Positions 35,073-43,577 of a stretch of 47,827 bases of DNA are shown here, one piece after another (within the stretch, counting starts at the first letter, position 1; each line of letters starts with the position of its first letter). The DNA lies in assembly GCA_020344755.1 (NCBI GenBank), contig CP070829.1:1108771-1156597 (forward strand), read 5' to 3'. The position numbers and the translations under genes were made by a program. The notes beneath the pieces are model-generated. The model had not been told where the DNA came from and did not search any database. It saw only the letters and a list, made by a program, of their open reading frames with translations. The DNA comes from Gemmatimonadales bacterium. GTDB taxonomy: Bacteria > Gemmatimonadota > Gemmatimonadetes > Longimicrobiales > Gaopeijiaceae.

Positions 35073-36965
35073 TCAGTTCGTCAGGGTCCACCGGACTCCG
35101 AACATGGCCCGGGTCCTCGGGAGCAGTCGGCCGGGGAGATCCTGGTTCTCCGGGCGAAGGAAGAGATTGTCCCACCGGATGAAGGCCCGGACCGTGACGA
35201 CCCGGATCTGGATGTGGGCGTTCCAGCTCTGGTAGAAGGGCACGCGGACGGGACCTCCGCTGGCCGGGTCCCGGATGGGGAGCAACATGGGGTCCCGCCC
35301 CTCCACCAGGAATCCGGCAGTGATCTCGAGGTTCCCGGTGGGATAGAAGGTGTCGTGGAAGGTCAGGCCCCCACGGTAGATCTGGGAGGGTCTGAGCAAT
35401 CCTTCCGTCTCCCACTGCTCCAGCGATCCCTGGAGGGCGAATCCCTCCACCGGGAGGGCCACGGATCCGGCGACGACGAAGCCGTCGGCCCGGTCGCCCT
35501 CGAACGCCTCCACGCCCTGGTCCACCCGATTCCCCAGGGGCAGGACCGAGTCCACCTCGCTGCGTAGCCAAGACCCCTCGACGGAGATGGGTCCCAGGGC
35601 GAACCGTGCGCCGGCCCGAACGAACGTCCCGTCGGACTGCCCCGGGTACCCGGCCGTGACCGAGTCCGGTGCCGGCGCCGCCGGATCCCACCAGCCCCGC
35701 ACTCCGCCGTCGAGGCTGGCCGTGAGGGACACCCCGAGGAGCGGGCGCGTCCAGCCCGAGACGCCCCAAGCGACCCGGCTCTCCCCGTCTTCCCGATCCC
35801 ATCCCAGTCGTCCGGAGAGCCCCCCCAATCCCGGATGGGTCGCCCCCAGGTCCACATCGGTCCGCGTCAGGCTGGCACGAATGGGCCGGTCGATATGCCG
35901 GAAGGAGGCCTGGCCCCAAACCGGTCCAAGATCCACTCCCAACCGTCCCCCGAACTGGGTGCTCCGGTCCTTCTCCGGTTCATACAGGACGACGATGGTG
36001 GTGTCGCTGGTCACCGTGTCCACCACCATGGAATCCACTCGGGAGAGCCCCGAGGTGAGGTCCAGGTTGTTCTGGGCCGCAAACGCTTCCACCGCCACGC
36101 CCTCCCACAAGCGGGCCCGGACGCGCAACGCGCGGGTCGCCCGCGCGGCCTCCGGTACCGTGCGTTCGAGGGCGGATTTCGCCGTCCGACCCCGGATCTC
36201 CCCCGCCACCTGGAACCGGTCCCCCAGGGGCCGGACGTAACGGAGCCACACGGACTGGAGCGTTCCCTCTTCCTGGCCCCCCCGTCCGTCGGAGTCCATG
36301 CGCTCGAAGAGGAGGGAGAGCCCACCTCCGAAGGCATTCGGGTGGAAGAAGCTCCCTCGAAAGATATTCGTGTCCAGATCTCCCGTGCCGGCTTCGATGG
36401 AGGAGACCGGAGAGGGAACCGACGGCTGCTGGGTGGTGAGGAGGATGCGCAGCTCACCTCCGGCGCGCAGGACCTCGACCGAGGCGATGCCCGCCAGCGT
36501 CACCTGGGCCAGGTCCACGACGCTCCCGTCCATGGCCACTTCCTCCACGCCGTCCACGAAGATGCGGAGACGACCCCCGGCCATTCCGTCGAGGACCACG
36601 CCTTCCGGGGCCCCATAATCCCCGGTGCGGAGAGGGATCGTTCCCGGCTGGGAAGCGAGCAGCTCCAGGAGCGTCACGGCCCGCTCCCGGAGCAGGAGAT
36701 CCCGGTCCCAGCGGGCCACCAGGGCGGGATCGTGGTCGGGTCGGTGGCCGGGAAGGGCCATGAGCGCATGCACCACGGTGTCCGCGGGGGCCAGCGAATC
36801 CGGCGGCGTGAGGGCCTGAGCGCTCAGGGTATCCAACACCGCGGCGGTGTCCGCCACGAGCGTCGTGTCCTGGGCGACCAGGGCTCCAGGCCCGAGAAAA
36901 CCGGCCCCGGCCCAGAAGAGGGCCAGGGCCGGGAAGCTCCGGAACAGGCCCCCGGGGAGGGTCAC
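35073..36965 (-). CDS. Outer-membrane protein with TonB-receptor plug-like domain
   Basis: A 630-residue exported protein. It has a signal peptide (FPALALFWAGAGFLGPGALVAQ), a spacer, then a plug-like segment near 110-190 (TLLELLASQPGTIPLRTGDYG, LRIFVDGVEE, VTLAGIASVEVLRAGGELRI). The remainder is amphipathic beta strands ending FGVRWTLTN, consistent with a beta-barrel. No clear TonB box is seen and it is shorter than classical receptors. The GTG at 36965 overlaps the pepA stop as GTGA, with GGAG 9 bases upstream; an ATG at 36986 is possible. The transported substrate is unknown. Confidence 0.78.
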   Translation of the reverse strand: MTLPGGLFRSFPALALFWAGAGFLGPGALVAQDTTLVADTAAVLDTLSAQALTPPDSLAPADTVVHALMALPGHRPDHDPALVARWDRDLLLRERAVTLLELLASQPGTIPLRTGDYGAPEGVVLDGMAGGRLRIFVDGVEEVAMDGSVVDLAQVTLAGIASVEVLRAGGELRILLTTQQPSVPSPVSSIEAGTGDLDTNIFRGSFFHPNAFGGGLSLLFERMDSDGRGGQEEGTLQSVWLRYVRPLGDRFQVAGEIRGRTAKSALERTVPEAARATRALRVRARLWEGVAVEAFAAQNNLDLTSGLSRVDSMVVDTVTSDTTIVVLYEPEKDRSTQFGGRLGVDLGPVWGQASFRHIDRPIRASLTRTDVDLGATHPGLGGLSGRLGWDREDGESRVAWGVSGWTRPLLGVSLTASLDGGVRGWWDPAAPAPDSVTAGYPGQSDGTFVRAGARFALGPISVEGSWLRSEVDSVLPLGNRVDQGVEAFEGDRADGFVVAGSVALPVEGFALQGSLEQWETEGLLRPSQIYRGGLTFHDTFYPTGNLEITAGFLVEGRDPMLLPIRDPASGGPVRVPFYQSWNAHIQIRVVTVRAFIRWDNLFLRPENQDLPGRLLPRTRAMFGVRWTLTN

Positions 36966-38458
36966 TCGCCGCGTCTCCGGACCCATTCGACCAGGAGGCG
37001 CGTGGGCACGCCGTAGCCCCCCTTTCGTCGGTACGGAACGTCGTTCCCGTCCCCGTAGGCGGTCCCGGCGATGTCCAGGTGGGCCCAGGGGACCTCCTTG
37101 ACGAATTCCCGCAGGAAGGTGGCGGCGGTGATGGTGCCGGCGGGGCGTCCTCCCACGTTCTTCACGTCGGCGGTCTCGCTCTCCAGCTGCTTCCGGTACT
37201 CCGGCCAGAGCGGGAGTTCCCAGCACCGCTCCCCCGCGGCTGCCCCAGCCTCCCGGACTTCGTCGACCAGAGCCGGGTTCGTCCCCAGAAGCCCGATGGC
37301 CTGGTGACCCAACCCGATCACCACGGCACCGGTGAGCGTGGCGCAATCCACAATGGCCTCGGGCTTCTGCTCCACCGCGTAGTCCAGGGCGTCGCACAGG
37401 ATCAGCCGCCCCTCGGCATCGGTGTTCACCACCTCCACGGTGATCCCGGCCCGGGTCCGGATGACATCCCCGGGCTTGATCGCCGAGGCTCCGAGGAGGT
37501 TCTCCGAGGAGGGTACGATCCCCACTACGTTCCGAGGCACGCCGAGCCGAGCCACGGCGGTCATGGCCGCCAGGACCGCCGCTCCCCCGGACATGTCGAA
37601 CTTCATGTCTTCCATCCCCGATGCCGGCTTCAGGGAGATGCCACCGGCATCGAAGGTGAGTCCCTTCCCGACCAGGATCAGCGGCGGATCCTGGGGACCG
37701 CCCCCGTCATGGGAAAGGACGATCAGACGAGGCTCCTGTGCCGACCCCTGCGATACGGCGAGTATGGCATTCATGCGCTCCTCGGCCAGCCGGTCGGGGC
37801 CCAGGACGTCTGCCCGAAGTCCGTGCTCCTCTGCCAGCTGCAGGGCGACCATCCCCAGGGCGGTGGGAGTGGCCACGTTTCCCGGCCGCGACTGGAGCGT
37901 CCGGGCCAGGTTCTCCGCCTCCGCCACGATCCGACCCTCCTCCACCGACGACGCCAGAGCCGACGGATCACCGGAAAGAGCGATCAGGGTGGCCGCGGTC
38001 ACCGCGGAGGGAGCTTCCTCTTCGCCGACGCCCGTCTTGAGCTCTCTGAAACGCCACGACGCCAGCACGATCCCCTCCGCCGCGGCCCGATGCGCCGCGG
38101 TCCCGTGCAGGGCGGCGGACTCGGGCACCAGCAGCGCCACGGTGCCGACGCGCATCTCCTCGGCTGCACGGATCACCGACCCTGCGTAGCGCCTCACCGC
38201 TTCGGCGTCCAACTCGTCCAGCCCCTTGCCCACGCCGATATAGACGACCCGGGCCGGTCCGTCGCCGGAGCGGTAGACCGAAACTCGCCGCCCTGCTCGC
38301 CAGCTCAGGTCCCCCTCCCACCCGGGAGAGCGAACCACGAGGCCGTCCGCCTCGCCCGGTGTGATGGCCAGGTCGTCGTCTCCCTTCAGGACGGGAACGG
38401 CCAAGAGGGGCGTGGAGAGGGCCTCGAGCCCCTCCGCGGATTGAAGGCGTAGGTCCAT
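36962..38458 (-). CDS. pepA: Leucyl aminopeptidase (M17 family)
   Basis: A 498-residue zinc exopeptidase. The C-terminal catalytic domain has LVGKGLTFDAGGISLKP with metal and base residues, FDMSGGAAV and the signature NTDAEGRLILCDAL; the N-terminal half is the M17 regulatory domain. It removes N-terminal residues in the cytoplasm. It starts the long co-directional gene series and is coupled to the outer-membrane protein gene. A 193-base divergent region separates it from the SDR gene. Confidence 0.95.
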   Translation of the reverse strand: MDLRLQSAEGLEALSTPLLAVPVLKGDDDLAITPGEADGLVVRSPGWEGDLSWRAGRRVSVYRSGDGPARVVYIGVGKGLDELDAEAVRRYAGSVIRAAEEMRVGTVALLVPESAALHGTAAHRAAAEGIVLASWRFRELKTGVGEEEAPSAVTAATLIALSGDPSALASSVEEGRIVAEAENLARTLQSRPGNVATPTALGMVALQLAEEHGLRADVLGPDRLAEERMNAILAVSQGSAQEPRLIVLSHDGGGPQDPPLILVGKGLTFDAGGISLKPASGMEDMKFDMSGGAAVLAAMTAVARLGVPRNVVGIVPSSENLLGASAIKPGDVIRTRAGITVEVVNTDAEGRLILCDALDYAVEQKPEAIVDCATLTGAVVIGLGHQAIGLLGTNPALVDEVREAGAAAGERCWELPLWPEYRKQLESETADVKNVGGRPAGTITAATFLREFVKEVPWAHLDIAGTAYGDGNDVPYRRKGGYGVPTRLLVEWVRRRGE

Positions 38459-38651
38459 GCGATGTACGGTTCGGTGACGGGTAGACGAGACGTCGTCCGG
38501 GGCCGGAAGTTGGACATCCCGTGGGGGGGGAGCAAGGTCGCCGAGCCCGCGCGATCCGGAACTCCTCGCGCAGGTGCCGGGTTGCTGAGGTTGCGGGGTG
38601 GAGGAGCCCCGGCGGGGATGAGCGCGTCAGCGGGCGATTCGGGAGGAGTCC

Positions 38652-39350
38652 ATGCGAGAGCGGGTCGTGTTGGTCACCGGTGGAACGGGGTTTCTGGGCC
38701 AGGCCGTGGTGCGGCATTTCCTCGAAGCCGGTGCCCGGGTCGTGGTGCCCTGGGTCGCGCAGGCCGAGGCGGAGCGGCTGCGAGAGCAGACGGCGGAAGG
38801 GGCCAGGCTCACCCTGATCGAGGCCTCGGTGACCGATCCTGCCGGCGCCGACGCGATCGTGGCGGCGTGCCGGGAGGCTGGGGTCCTGCAGGTGGCGGTG
38901 CTCCTGGTGGGTGGCTTCGCGATGCAGCCCATCCACGAGACGGAGCGGAGCACATGGGACCGGATGTGGACCCTGAACGCCACGTCCGTCTTTCAGGTGG
39001 CCCACCACGTCCTTCCCCTCCTCCGGGAGACCGGTGGCGGCCGGGTCATTACCGTGGCGGCCGAACCTGCCCTGGATCGGGGAGCACCCGGGATGGCCGC
39101 GTACGCCGCCACCAAGTCCGCCGTGGTGAGCTTCACCCAGTCCATGGCCCGGGAGGGAGCGGAATACGGTGTGACCGCCAACGCCGTGGCGCCGCGGATC
39201 ATCGACACGCCGGCGAACCGCGAGGCCATGCCCGACGCGGACACCTCGACCTGGCTGGCTCCGGAAGCCATTGCGCAGGTCATCGGCTTCCTGGCCGGGC
39301 CCGAAGCCGGGATCGTCACCGGCAACGTGCTGACGCTGAGTCTGGGCTGA
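38652..39350 (+). CDS. SDR family oxidoreductase, dihydropteridine-reductase-like
   Basis: A 232-residue Rossmann enzyme with VLVTGGTGFLGQAVV for NAD(P), LNATSVFQVAHHVLP, and YAATK giving catalytic Tyr151 and Lys155. The usual catalytic Ser 13 residues before the Tyr is Glu138. The segment ALDRGAPGM before the Tyr resembles quinoid dihydropteridine reductases, which also lack the Ser. Substrate unknown. It is transcribed away from pepA and precedes the phosphate transport genes by 39 bases. Confidence 0.88.
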   Translation: MRERVVLVTGGTGFLGQAVVRHFLEAGARVVVPWVAQAEAERLREQTAEGARLTLIEASVTDPAGADAIVAACREAGVLQVAVLLVGGFAMQPIHETERSTWDRMWTLNATSVFQVAHHVLPLLRETGGGRVITVAAEPALDRGAPGMAAYAATKSAVVSFTQSMAREGAEYGVTANAVAPRIIDTPANREAMPDADTSTWLAPEAIAQVIGFLAGPEAGIVTGNVLTLSLG

Positions 39351-39389
39351 CCTGGCCCCGGTGACGGGCCGGGTCCCGGATCTCGTCCG

Positions 39390-40628
39390 ATGGTGACGAA
39401 TCCGTTACCTTCTCGCGAAATCTGGCCCGTCTCACACCCCGACAGGAATGCGACGGTGGATCTTCCCCCACCCTCCGCCGCCCCGGAGCCCGAAGCCCGG
39501 GAACTGCACCCCCTGGTGCGGACCATCGTCCTTCTGGCCCTGCTCTACCTCTTCCTGGTAGCGGTGAACGGCCTGGGCGCCGGCTTCAAGTCTCTGGGGC
39601 AGGACCTCCTCGACACCTTCTTCGCCGCCACGGAGAATCCCTTTGTCGGGCTCATGGTGGGGATCCTCGCCACCACCCTGGTCCAGAGCTCATCCGTCAC
39701 CACGGCCTCCATCGTGGGCCTGGTCGCCGCCCCCCTCAATCCCCTCCCGGTGGCCAACGCCATCCCCATGATCATGGGGGCCAACATCGGGACCACGGTC
39801 ACGAACACCGTGGCATCGCTGGCCCACATGGGGCGGAAGGAGGAGTTCCGGCGTGCCTTCGCCGTGGCCACCTGCCATGACTTCTTCAACTACCTGGCGG
39901 TCATGGTCCTGCTCCCCCTGGAGTTGGCCACCGGCTTCCTCGGACGGTCCGCCACGGCCCTGACCCGGGTCCTCTCCGGGGTGGGCGGGGCGGACTTCGA
40001 CTCCCCGATCAAAGCCGCCATCAAGGCGGGCGGTCACCCCCTCGAGCTCCTGGCGGGAGCCCTGGGGCCAACCGAGCAGTGGGCTGCGGCGGTTCAGATC
40101 GTGCTCTCCGGAATCCTCATCTTCGCCAGCCTGATGGCCATCGTGGCCGTCATGCGATCTGCGATGCGCAGCCGGGTCGAGGCCCTGGTCTCCCGGGCCC
40201 TGGGGAAGAACGCCGTGGTGGCCATTGCGGTGGGGGTGGTGGCCACGGTCATGGTGCAGTCCAGCTCCATCACCACCTCTCTCCTCGTGCCCCTGGCCGG
40301 GGCCGGAGTCCTTACGCTCGGCCAGGCTTTTCCCGTCACCCTGGGTGCGAACATCGGCACCACCGTCACCGCCCTGCTGGCGGCGCTGGCGGCCACGGGG
40401 GAGAACGCGGCGGCGGGCCTCACCATCGCACTGGTCCACCTCCTCTTCAACCTCGCCGGGACGCTTCTGGTCTATCCGACGGAAGCCGTCCGCAACGTCC
40501 CGCTTCGGCTGGCGCGGGGACTCGCGGACCTTGCGGTCAAGTCCCGCGCGCTGGCCATCTTCTATGTCATTGTCCTCTTCTACCTGGTTCCTGCGGCCTT
40601 CGCCTTCCTGAACCAGATGCTGCGATAA
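39390..40628 (+). CDS. Na/phosphate symporter family protein
   Basis: A 412-residue membrane protein with the duplicated signature of Na/Pi cotransporters: TTLVQSSSVTTASIVGLVAA and VMVQSSSITTSLLVPLAGAG, each followed by GANIGTTVT. About eight to ten membrane helices are visible. It imports or exports phosphate with sodium. The ATG at 39390 lacks a ribosome-binding site; a GTG at 39456 has AGGA upstream and would remove 22 cytoplasmic residues. A PhoU-like gene follows by 13 bases, the usual partner. Confidence 0.93.
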   Translation: MVTNPLPSREIWPVSHPDRNATVDLPPPSAAPEPEARELHPLVRTIVLLALLYLFLVAVNGLGAGFKSLGQDLLDTFFAATENPFVGLMVGILATTLVQSSSVTTASIVGLVAAPLNPLPVANAIPMIMGANIGTTVTNTVASLAHMGRKEEFRRAFAVATCHDFFNYLAVMVLLPLELATGFLGRSATALTRVLSGVGGADFDSPIKAAIKAGGHPLELLAGALGPTEQWAAAVQIVLSGILIFASLMAIVAVMRSAMRSRVEALVSRALGKNAVVAIAVGVVATVMVQSSSITTSLLVPLAGAGVLTLGQAFPVTLGANIGTTVTALLAALAATGENAAAGLTIALVHLLFNLAGTLLVYPTEAVRNVPLRLARGLADLAVKSRALAIFYVIVLFYLVPAAFAFLNQMLR

Positions 40629-40641
40629 CGGGAGATCCGAC

Positions 40642-41379
40642 ATGTTCCGCGAGCTTCTCAGCCTCTTCAGGTCCGACGATCCCATCGCTCGCATGAGCGA
40701 GGGCTTCGACGCAATGTTGGATCAGACCCGTGAGATGGTCCTTCGGGCCGGAGTCCACTTCTTCGAGGCAAGGCCCTCGGCGGACGAGCGGACCGATCTC
40801 CTGCGCAAGGACGTCCGGGTCAACAAGCTCGAACGAAAGATCCGGAAGCAGGTGATCACGCACCTGACGCTGAACCCGGGAGGCCGAAGCGCCCAGTATG
40901 GGCTTCTCCTCATGAGCCTGGTGAAGGACGTGGAGCGGATCGGCGATTACGCCAAGAACATCTCCGAGATCTACGACGACGGGGGCGGCGTGCTCCCGGA
41001 GGACGGGAGCGATGCCTGTGCCGACGAACTCCGGGAGCTCCGGCGCATCGTGGAGTCGATCCTGGCAGATACGGGAGAGGTCTTCGCCGCGTCGGACACG
41101 GAAACGGCCGCCGAGCTGATCCGCGTGGGTAGGGATGTCAATCAGCGGGCCGACCGGTTGGTGCCCCGGATCGCGGGAGGGGCCTACGATGCCCCGACCA
41201 CGGTGACGCTGGTCCTGGGGACCCGGTACTACAAGCGGGTCTCGTCCCACCTCATGAACGTCCTTTCCGGAGTGGTCATGCCGCTGCACAAGCTGGACTA
41301 CTTCGACGAGGACGCGCTTCCCCTCAAGGAGGCGCTGGAGGCGTACGAGGAAGAAGGCGGCGCGGCCAAGGAGGACTAG
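40642..41379 (+). CDS. PhoU-domain protein
   Basis: A 245-residue all-helical protein with PhoU-like segments (SLVKDVERIGDYAKNISEI and the second-copy RYYKRVSSHLMNVLSGVVMPL). Such proteins regulate the linked phosphate symporter and phosphate homeostasis. A GGAG sequence lies 8 bases before the ATG. It ends an operon of two genes and is convergent with the TPR gene; a perfect hairpin lies between them. Confidence 0.9.
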   Translation: MFRELLSLFRSDDPIARMSEGFDAMLDQTREMVLRAGVHFFEARPSADERTDLLRKDVRVNKLERKIRKQVITHLTLNPGGRSAQYGLLLMSLVKDVERIGDYAKNISEIYDDGGGVLPEDGSDACADELRELRRIVESILADTGEVFAASDTETAAELIRVGRDVNQRADRLVPRIAGGAYDAPTTVTLVLGTRYYKRVSSHLMNVLSGVVMPLHKLDYFDEDALPLKEALEAYEEEGGAAKED

Positions 41380-41393
41380 GAGGGCCGTACCCC

Positions 41394-41414
41394 CCGTCTT
41401 CTCTCAGAAGACGG
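41394..41414. terminator. Hairpin between convergent genes
   Basis: CCGTCTTCT and AGAAGACGG form a perfect 9-base stem with a 3-base loop between the PhoU gene and the TPR gene. No T run follows in either direction, so any terminator function is uncertain, but the position suits a shared 3' end. Confidence 0.5.
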
Positions 41415-41441
41415 CGGCAATGCCTCTCAGAAGACGGCGGC
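41401..41441. repeat. 18-base direct repeat across the TPR gene stop codon
   Basis: CTCTCAGAAGACGGCGGC occurs at 41401-41418 and again at 41424-41441, a period of 23 bases. The right copy includes the stop codon and last codons of the TPR gene; the left copy forms half of the intergenic hairpin. Confidence 0.85.
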
Positions 41442-43112
41442 TCGGATCCACACGTCGGCATCCTCCCAGGAGCGGTCGAAGGTCCGGCGCACCAGCTCTG
41501 CATCGCCGTGGCGGCCCTGGGCCCGGAGCGAGGCCTCCAGGCCGAACAGGCTCCACCCGTTGTCCGGATGGTCCCGGAGGGCCGCCCGGAAGACCGCCTC
41601 CGCCTCTGTGGGCTCGTCCATCTGCAGGAGCAGGTTCCCCAGCCAGTGGCGGGCGCTGAAGTTCAGCGGCTCCGGCTCGTCGTAGCGGAGGTCGTCCTCC
41701 AGCGCCACCGCCGCCTCAAGGGTGGCGCGGGCCTCCCCGAAGGCGCCCTCCGAGCGGAGGAGCTCCCCCTCCAGTATCCCCGCAGTGACCCCGAGAAGCT
41801 GCTCGGTGGTGTGCCCCCGGAACTGGGCCTCCGGCTCCTGCTCCACGATCTCCCTCATGGCCGCGAGGTAGTGCCGGGCGCTGTCCGACCGGGCCTGCCT
41901 CAGGTGAGCATATCCCCTGCCGAAGGCCCAAAGACCCCGGAAGACCGGGTCCTCGGGCCGCTCCTCCACCTCCAGCACCTCGTCGAAGCGGCCGAAGCGG
42001 ACCAGGGCGAGGACGTGGTAGAACTGGCCCCCTGGGACGATCTTCCCGTAGTCCTTCCCCGCCTGCACCGCCACGGCCCCCTGGCCGTCCATGGAGGCGG
42101 CGAAGAGGAGCATGTGGAGGTTGTGGGAGGGATAGATGGCGAAGCCCTCGCCGATGGCGGCCTTCTGGTCCGAATGCCAGGCGCGCTGGTTCGCCCGCAC
42201 CGCGTCGCTCCACCGGCCAATGCGATTGTAGGTGTGCGAGGGCATGTGGTTGATGTGGCTCGCCCCGGGAATGCTGGTCCCCAGCAGATCCGCACACGGC
42301 TCGGCCTTGAAGGCGTCCGGGGTGGATTCGGTGGCGTGGATGTAGAGGTGGCAGGCACCCGGGTGGGAAAGGTCCCGGGCCAGGACCTCCTCCAGGGTCC
42401 GGTGGATGCGCTGCACCGAGGGCTTGTCCAAGGGCCAGGTCCCGCGCCGGGGCTCCAGCAGCATGAGCGACTCACCATACGCCGTTCCCACGTCCAGGTC
42501 CTCCGGGAAGCGCTGGTAGACCTCAGCCAAGGCCCGTGCGTACACCTCGTCCCGCTCACGCCGACCCTCCTGGGCCTCTTCGGCGGTGGCGGCGTAACGG
42601 ACCTGGATGGCGTCGATCAGCGCCCGCTCCACCGGGGTGGCTGCGCCAGCGACTTCGGCGAGCTGCGCCGCCCGCCGAGCCGCCTGGTGGGCCGCGGGCT
42701 CGTCCTCGCTGCGCATGGGCCCGTTCAGGTAGGGGCCCCACCCCCACGCCTCGCCCCACGCGCACATGGCGCAGGAGGGATCCGCCTTGGACGCCTCCTG
42801 GAAGGACCGAAGTCCCTCGGGCTTGGCGAAGGCGTACATGAGCTGGAGACCCTGGTCGAAGTAGGCCTGCGCCTCGGGAACCGAGGTGGTGACCTTCCGG
42901 GTCAGATCACCGAGCCCGGCCCGGTAGAGGGGGAAGGGCTCCGCATCCTGGGCCTCCAGCGCCGCGACGGGTACGAGGGCGGAGAGGCCCGCGGCCACCA
43001 GGGTGAGGGCCGTGACCCGTCGGAATCCGGACCGAGGCCTGGCGCGGAGCGCGAAGCCCCCGGGGATCTTGACGGCGGGTATGGTGGACGGGCGGGAGGG
43101 AGGGCGGCGCAT
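41427..43112 (-). CDS. Exported tetratricopeptide-repeat protein with conserved His/Cys motifs
   Basis: A 561-residue protein. The N-terminal signal anchor is around residues 32-54 (VTALTLVAAGLSALVPVAALEAQ), then helical repeats. Family-like motifs include AQAYFDQGLQLMYAF, DPSCAMCAWGEAWGWGPYLN, CHLYIHATEST and SHINHMPSHTYNRIGRW. The cluster of conserved His (250, 255, 259, 286, 289, 293) and Cys (114, 117, 254) suggests metal or haem binding (inference). Function unknown. It starts 2 bases after the msrB stop. Confidence 0.82.
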   Translation of the reverse strand: MRRPPSRPSTIPAVKIPGGFALRARPRSGFRRVTALTLVAAGLSALVPVAALEAQDAEPFPLYRAGLGDLTRKVTTSVPEAQAYFDQGLQLMYAFAKPEGLRSFQEASKADPSCAMCAWGEAWGWGPYLNGPMRSEDEPAAHQAARRAAQLAEVAGAATPVERALIDAIQVRYAATAEEAQEGRRERDEVYARALAEVYQRFPEDLDVGTAYGESLMLLEPRRGTWPLDKPSVQRIHRTLEEVLARDLSHPGACHLYIHATESTPDAFKAEPCADLLGTSIPGASHINHMPSHTYNRIGRWSDAVRANQRAWHSDQKAAIGEGFAIYPSHNLHMLLFAASMDGQGAVAVQAGKDYGKIVPGGQFYHVLALVRFGRFDEVLEVEERPEDPVFRGLWAFGRGYAHLRQARSDSARHYLAAMREIVEQEPEAQFRGHTTEQLLGVTAGILEGELLRSEGAFGEARATLEAAVALEDDLRYDEPEPLNFSARHWLGNLLLQMDEPTEAEAVFRAALRDHPDNGWSLFGLEASLRAQGRHGDAELVRRTFDRSWEDADVWIRAAVF

Positions 43113-43114
43113 GG

Positions 43115-43567
43115 TCACTCCGGGTCTTCGGTCTTCGCGAGGGCTACGGCGTTGATGCAGTAGCGCAGTCCGGTGGGCTGCGGTCCATCCGGGAAGACGT
43201 GACCCAGGTGGGCGTCGCACACCGCACATGTCGTCTCGACCCGCTGCATGCCGTACGAATCGTCGCCGTGGTACGCCACCGTGGCGTCGTCCACCGGGTG
43301 GGTGAACGACGGCCAGCCGGTGCCGGACTCGAACTTCTCGGACGCGTCGAAGAGGACGGTTCCGCAACAGACGCAGGCGTAGCGTCCGGGCTCGAAGCGA
43401 GAGCACATCTCCGAGCTGAAGGGCCGCTCCGTGCCCTTGAGACGTGTGACCTGGAACGCATCCGGGGAGAGAACTTCCCGCCACTCCCGATCACTCTTCA
43501 CCACACGGTTCGGGGGATCGGGATTGCCCCCCCACGCGCGCCCCAGCACCTCGGCCCAGCTCAGCAT
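43115..43567 (-). CDS. msrB: Peptide-methionine (R)-S-oxide reductase
   Basis: A 150-residue enzyme that reduces methionine-R-sulfoxide in proteins. It has zinc-binding pairs CVCC and CAVCDAHLGHVF, the substrate segment GTGWPSFTHP and catalytic Cys in LRYCINAVAL. There is no signal peptide, so it is cytoplasmic. The ATG at 43567 has GAGGAG 6-7 bases upstream. It lies 10 bases after the serine hydrolase gene. Confidence 0.96.
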   Translation of the reverse strand: MLSWAEVLGRAWGGNPDPPNRVVKSDREWREVLSPDAFQVTRLKGTERPFSSEMCSRFEPGRYACVCCGTVLFDASEKFESGTGWPSFTHPVDDATVAYHGDDSYGMQRVETTCAVCDAHLGHVFPDGPQPTGLRYCINAVALAKTEDPE

Positions 43568-43577
43568 CCGGCTCTCC

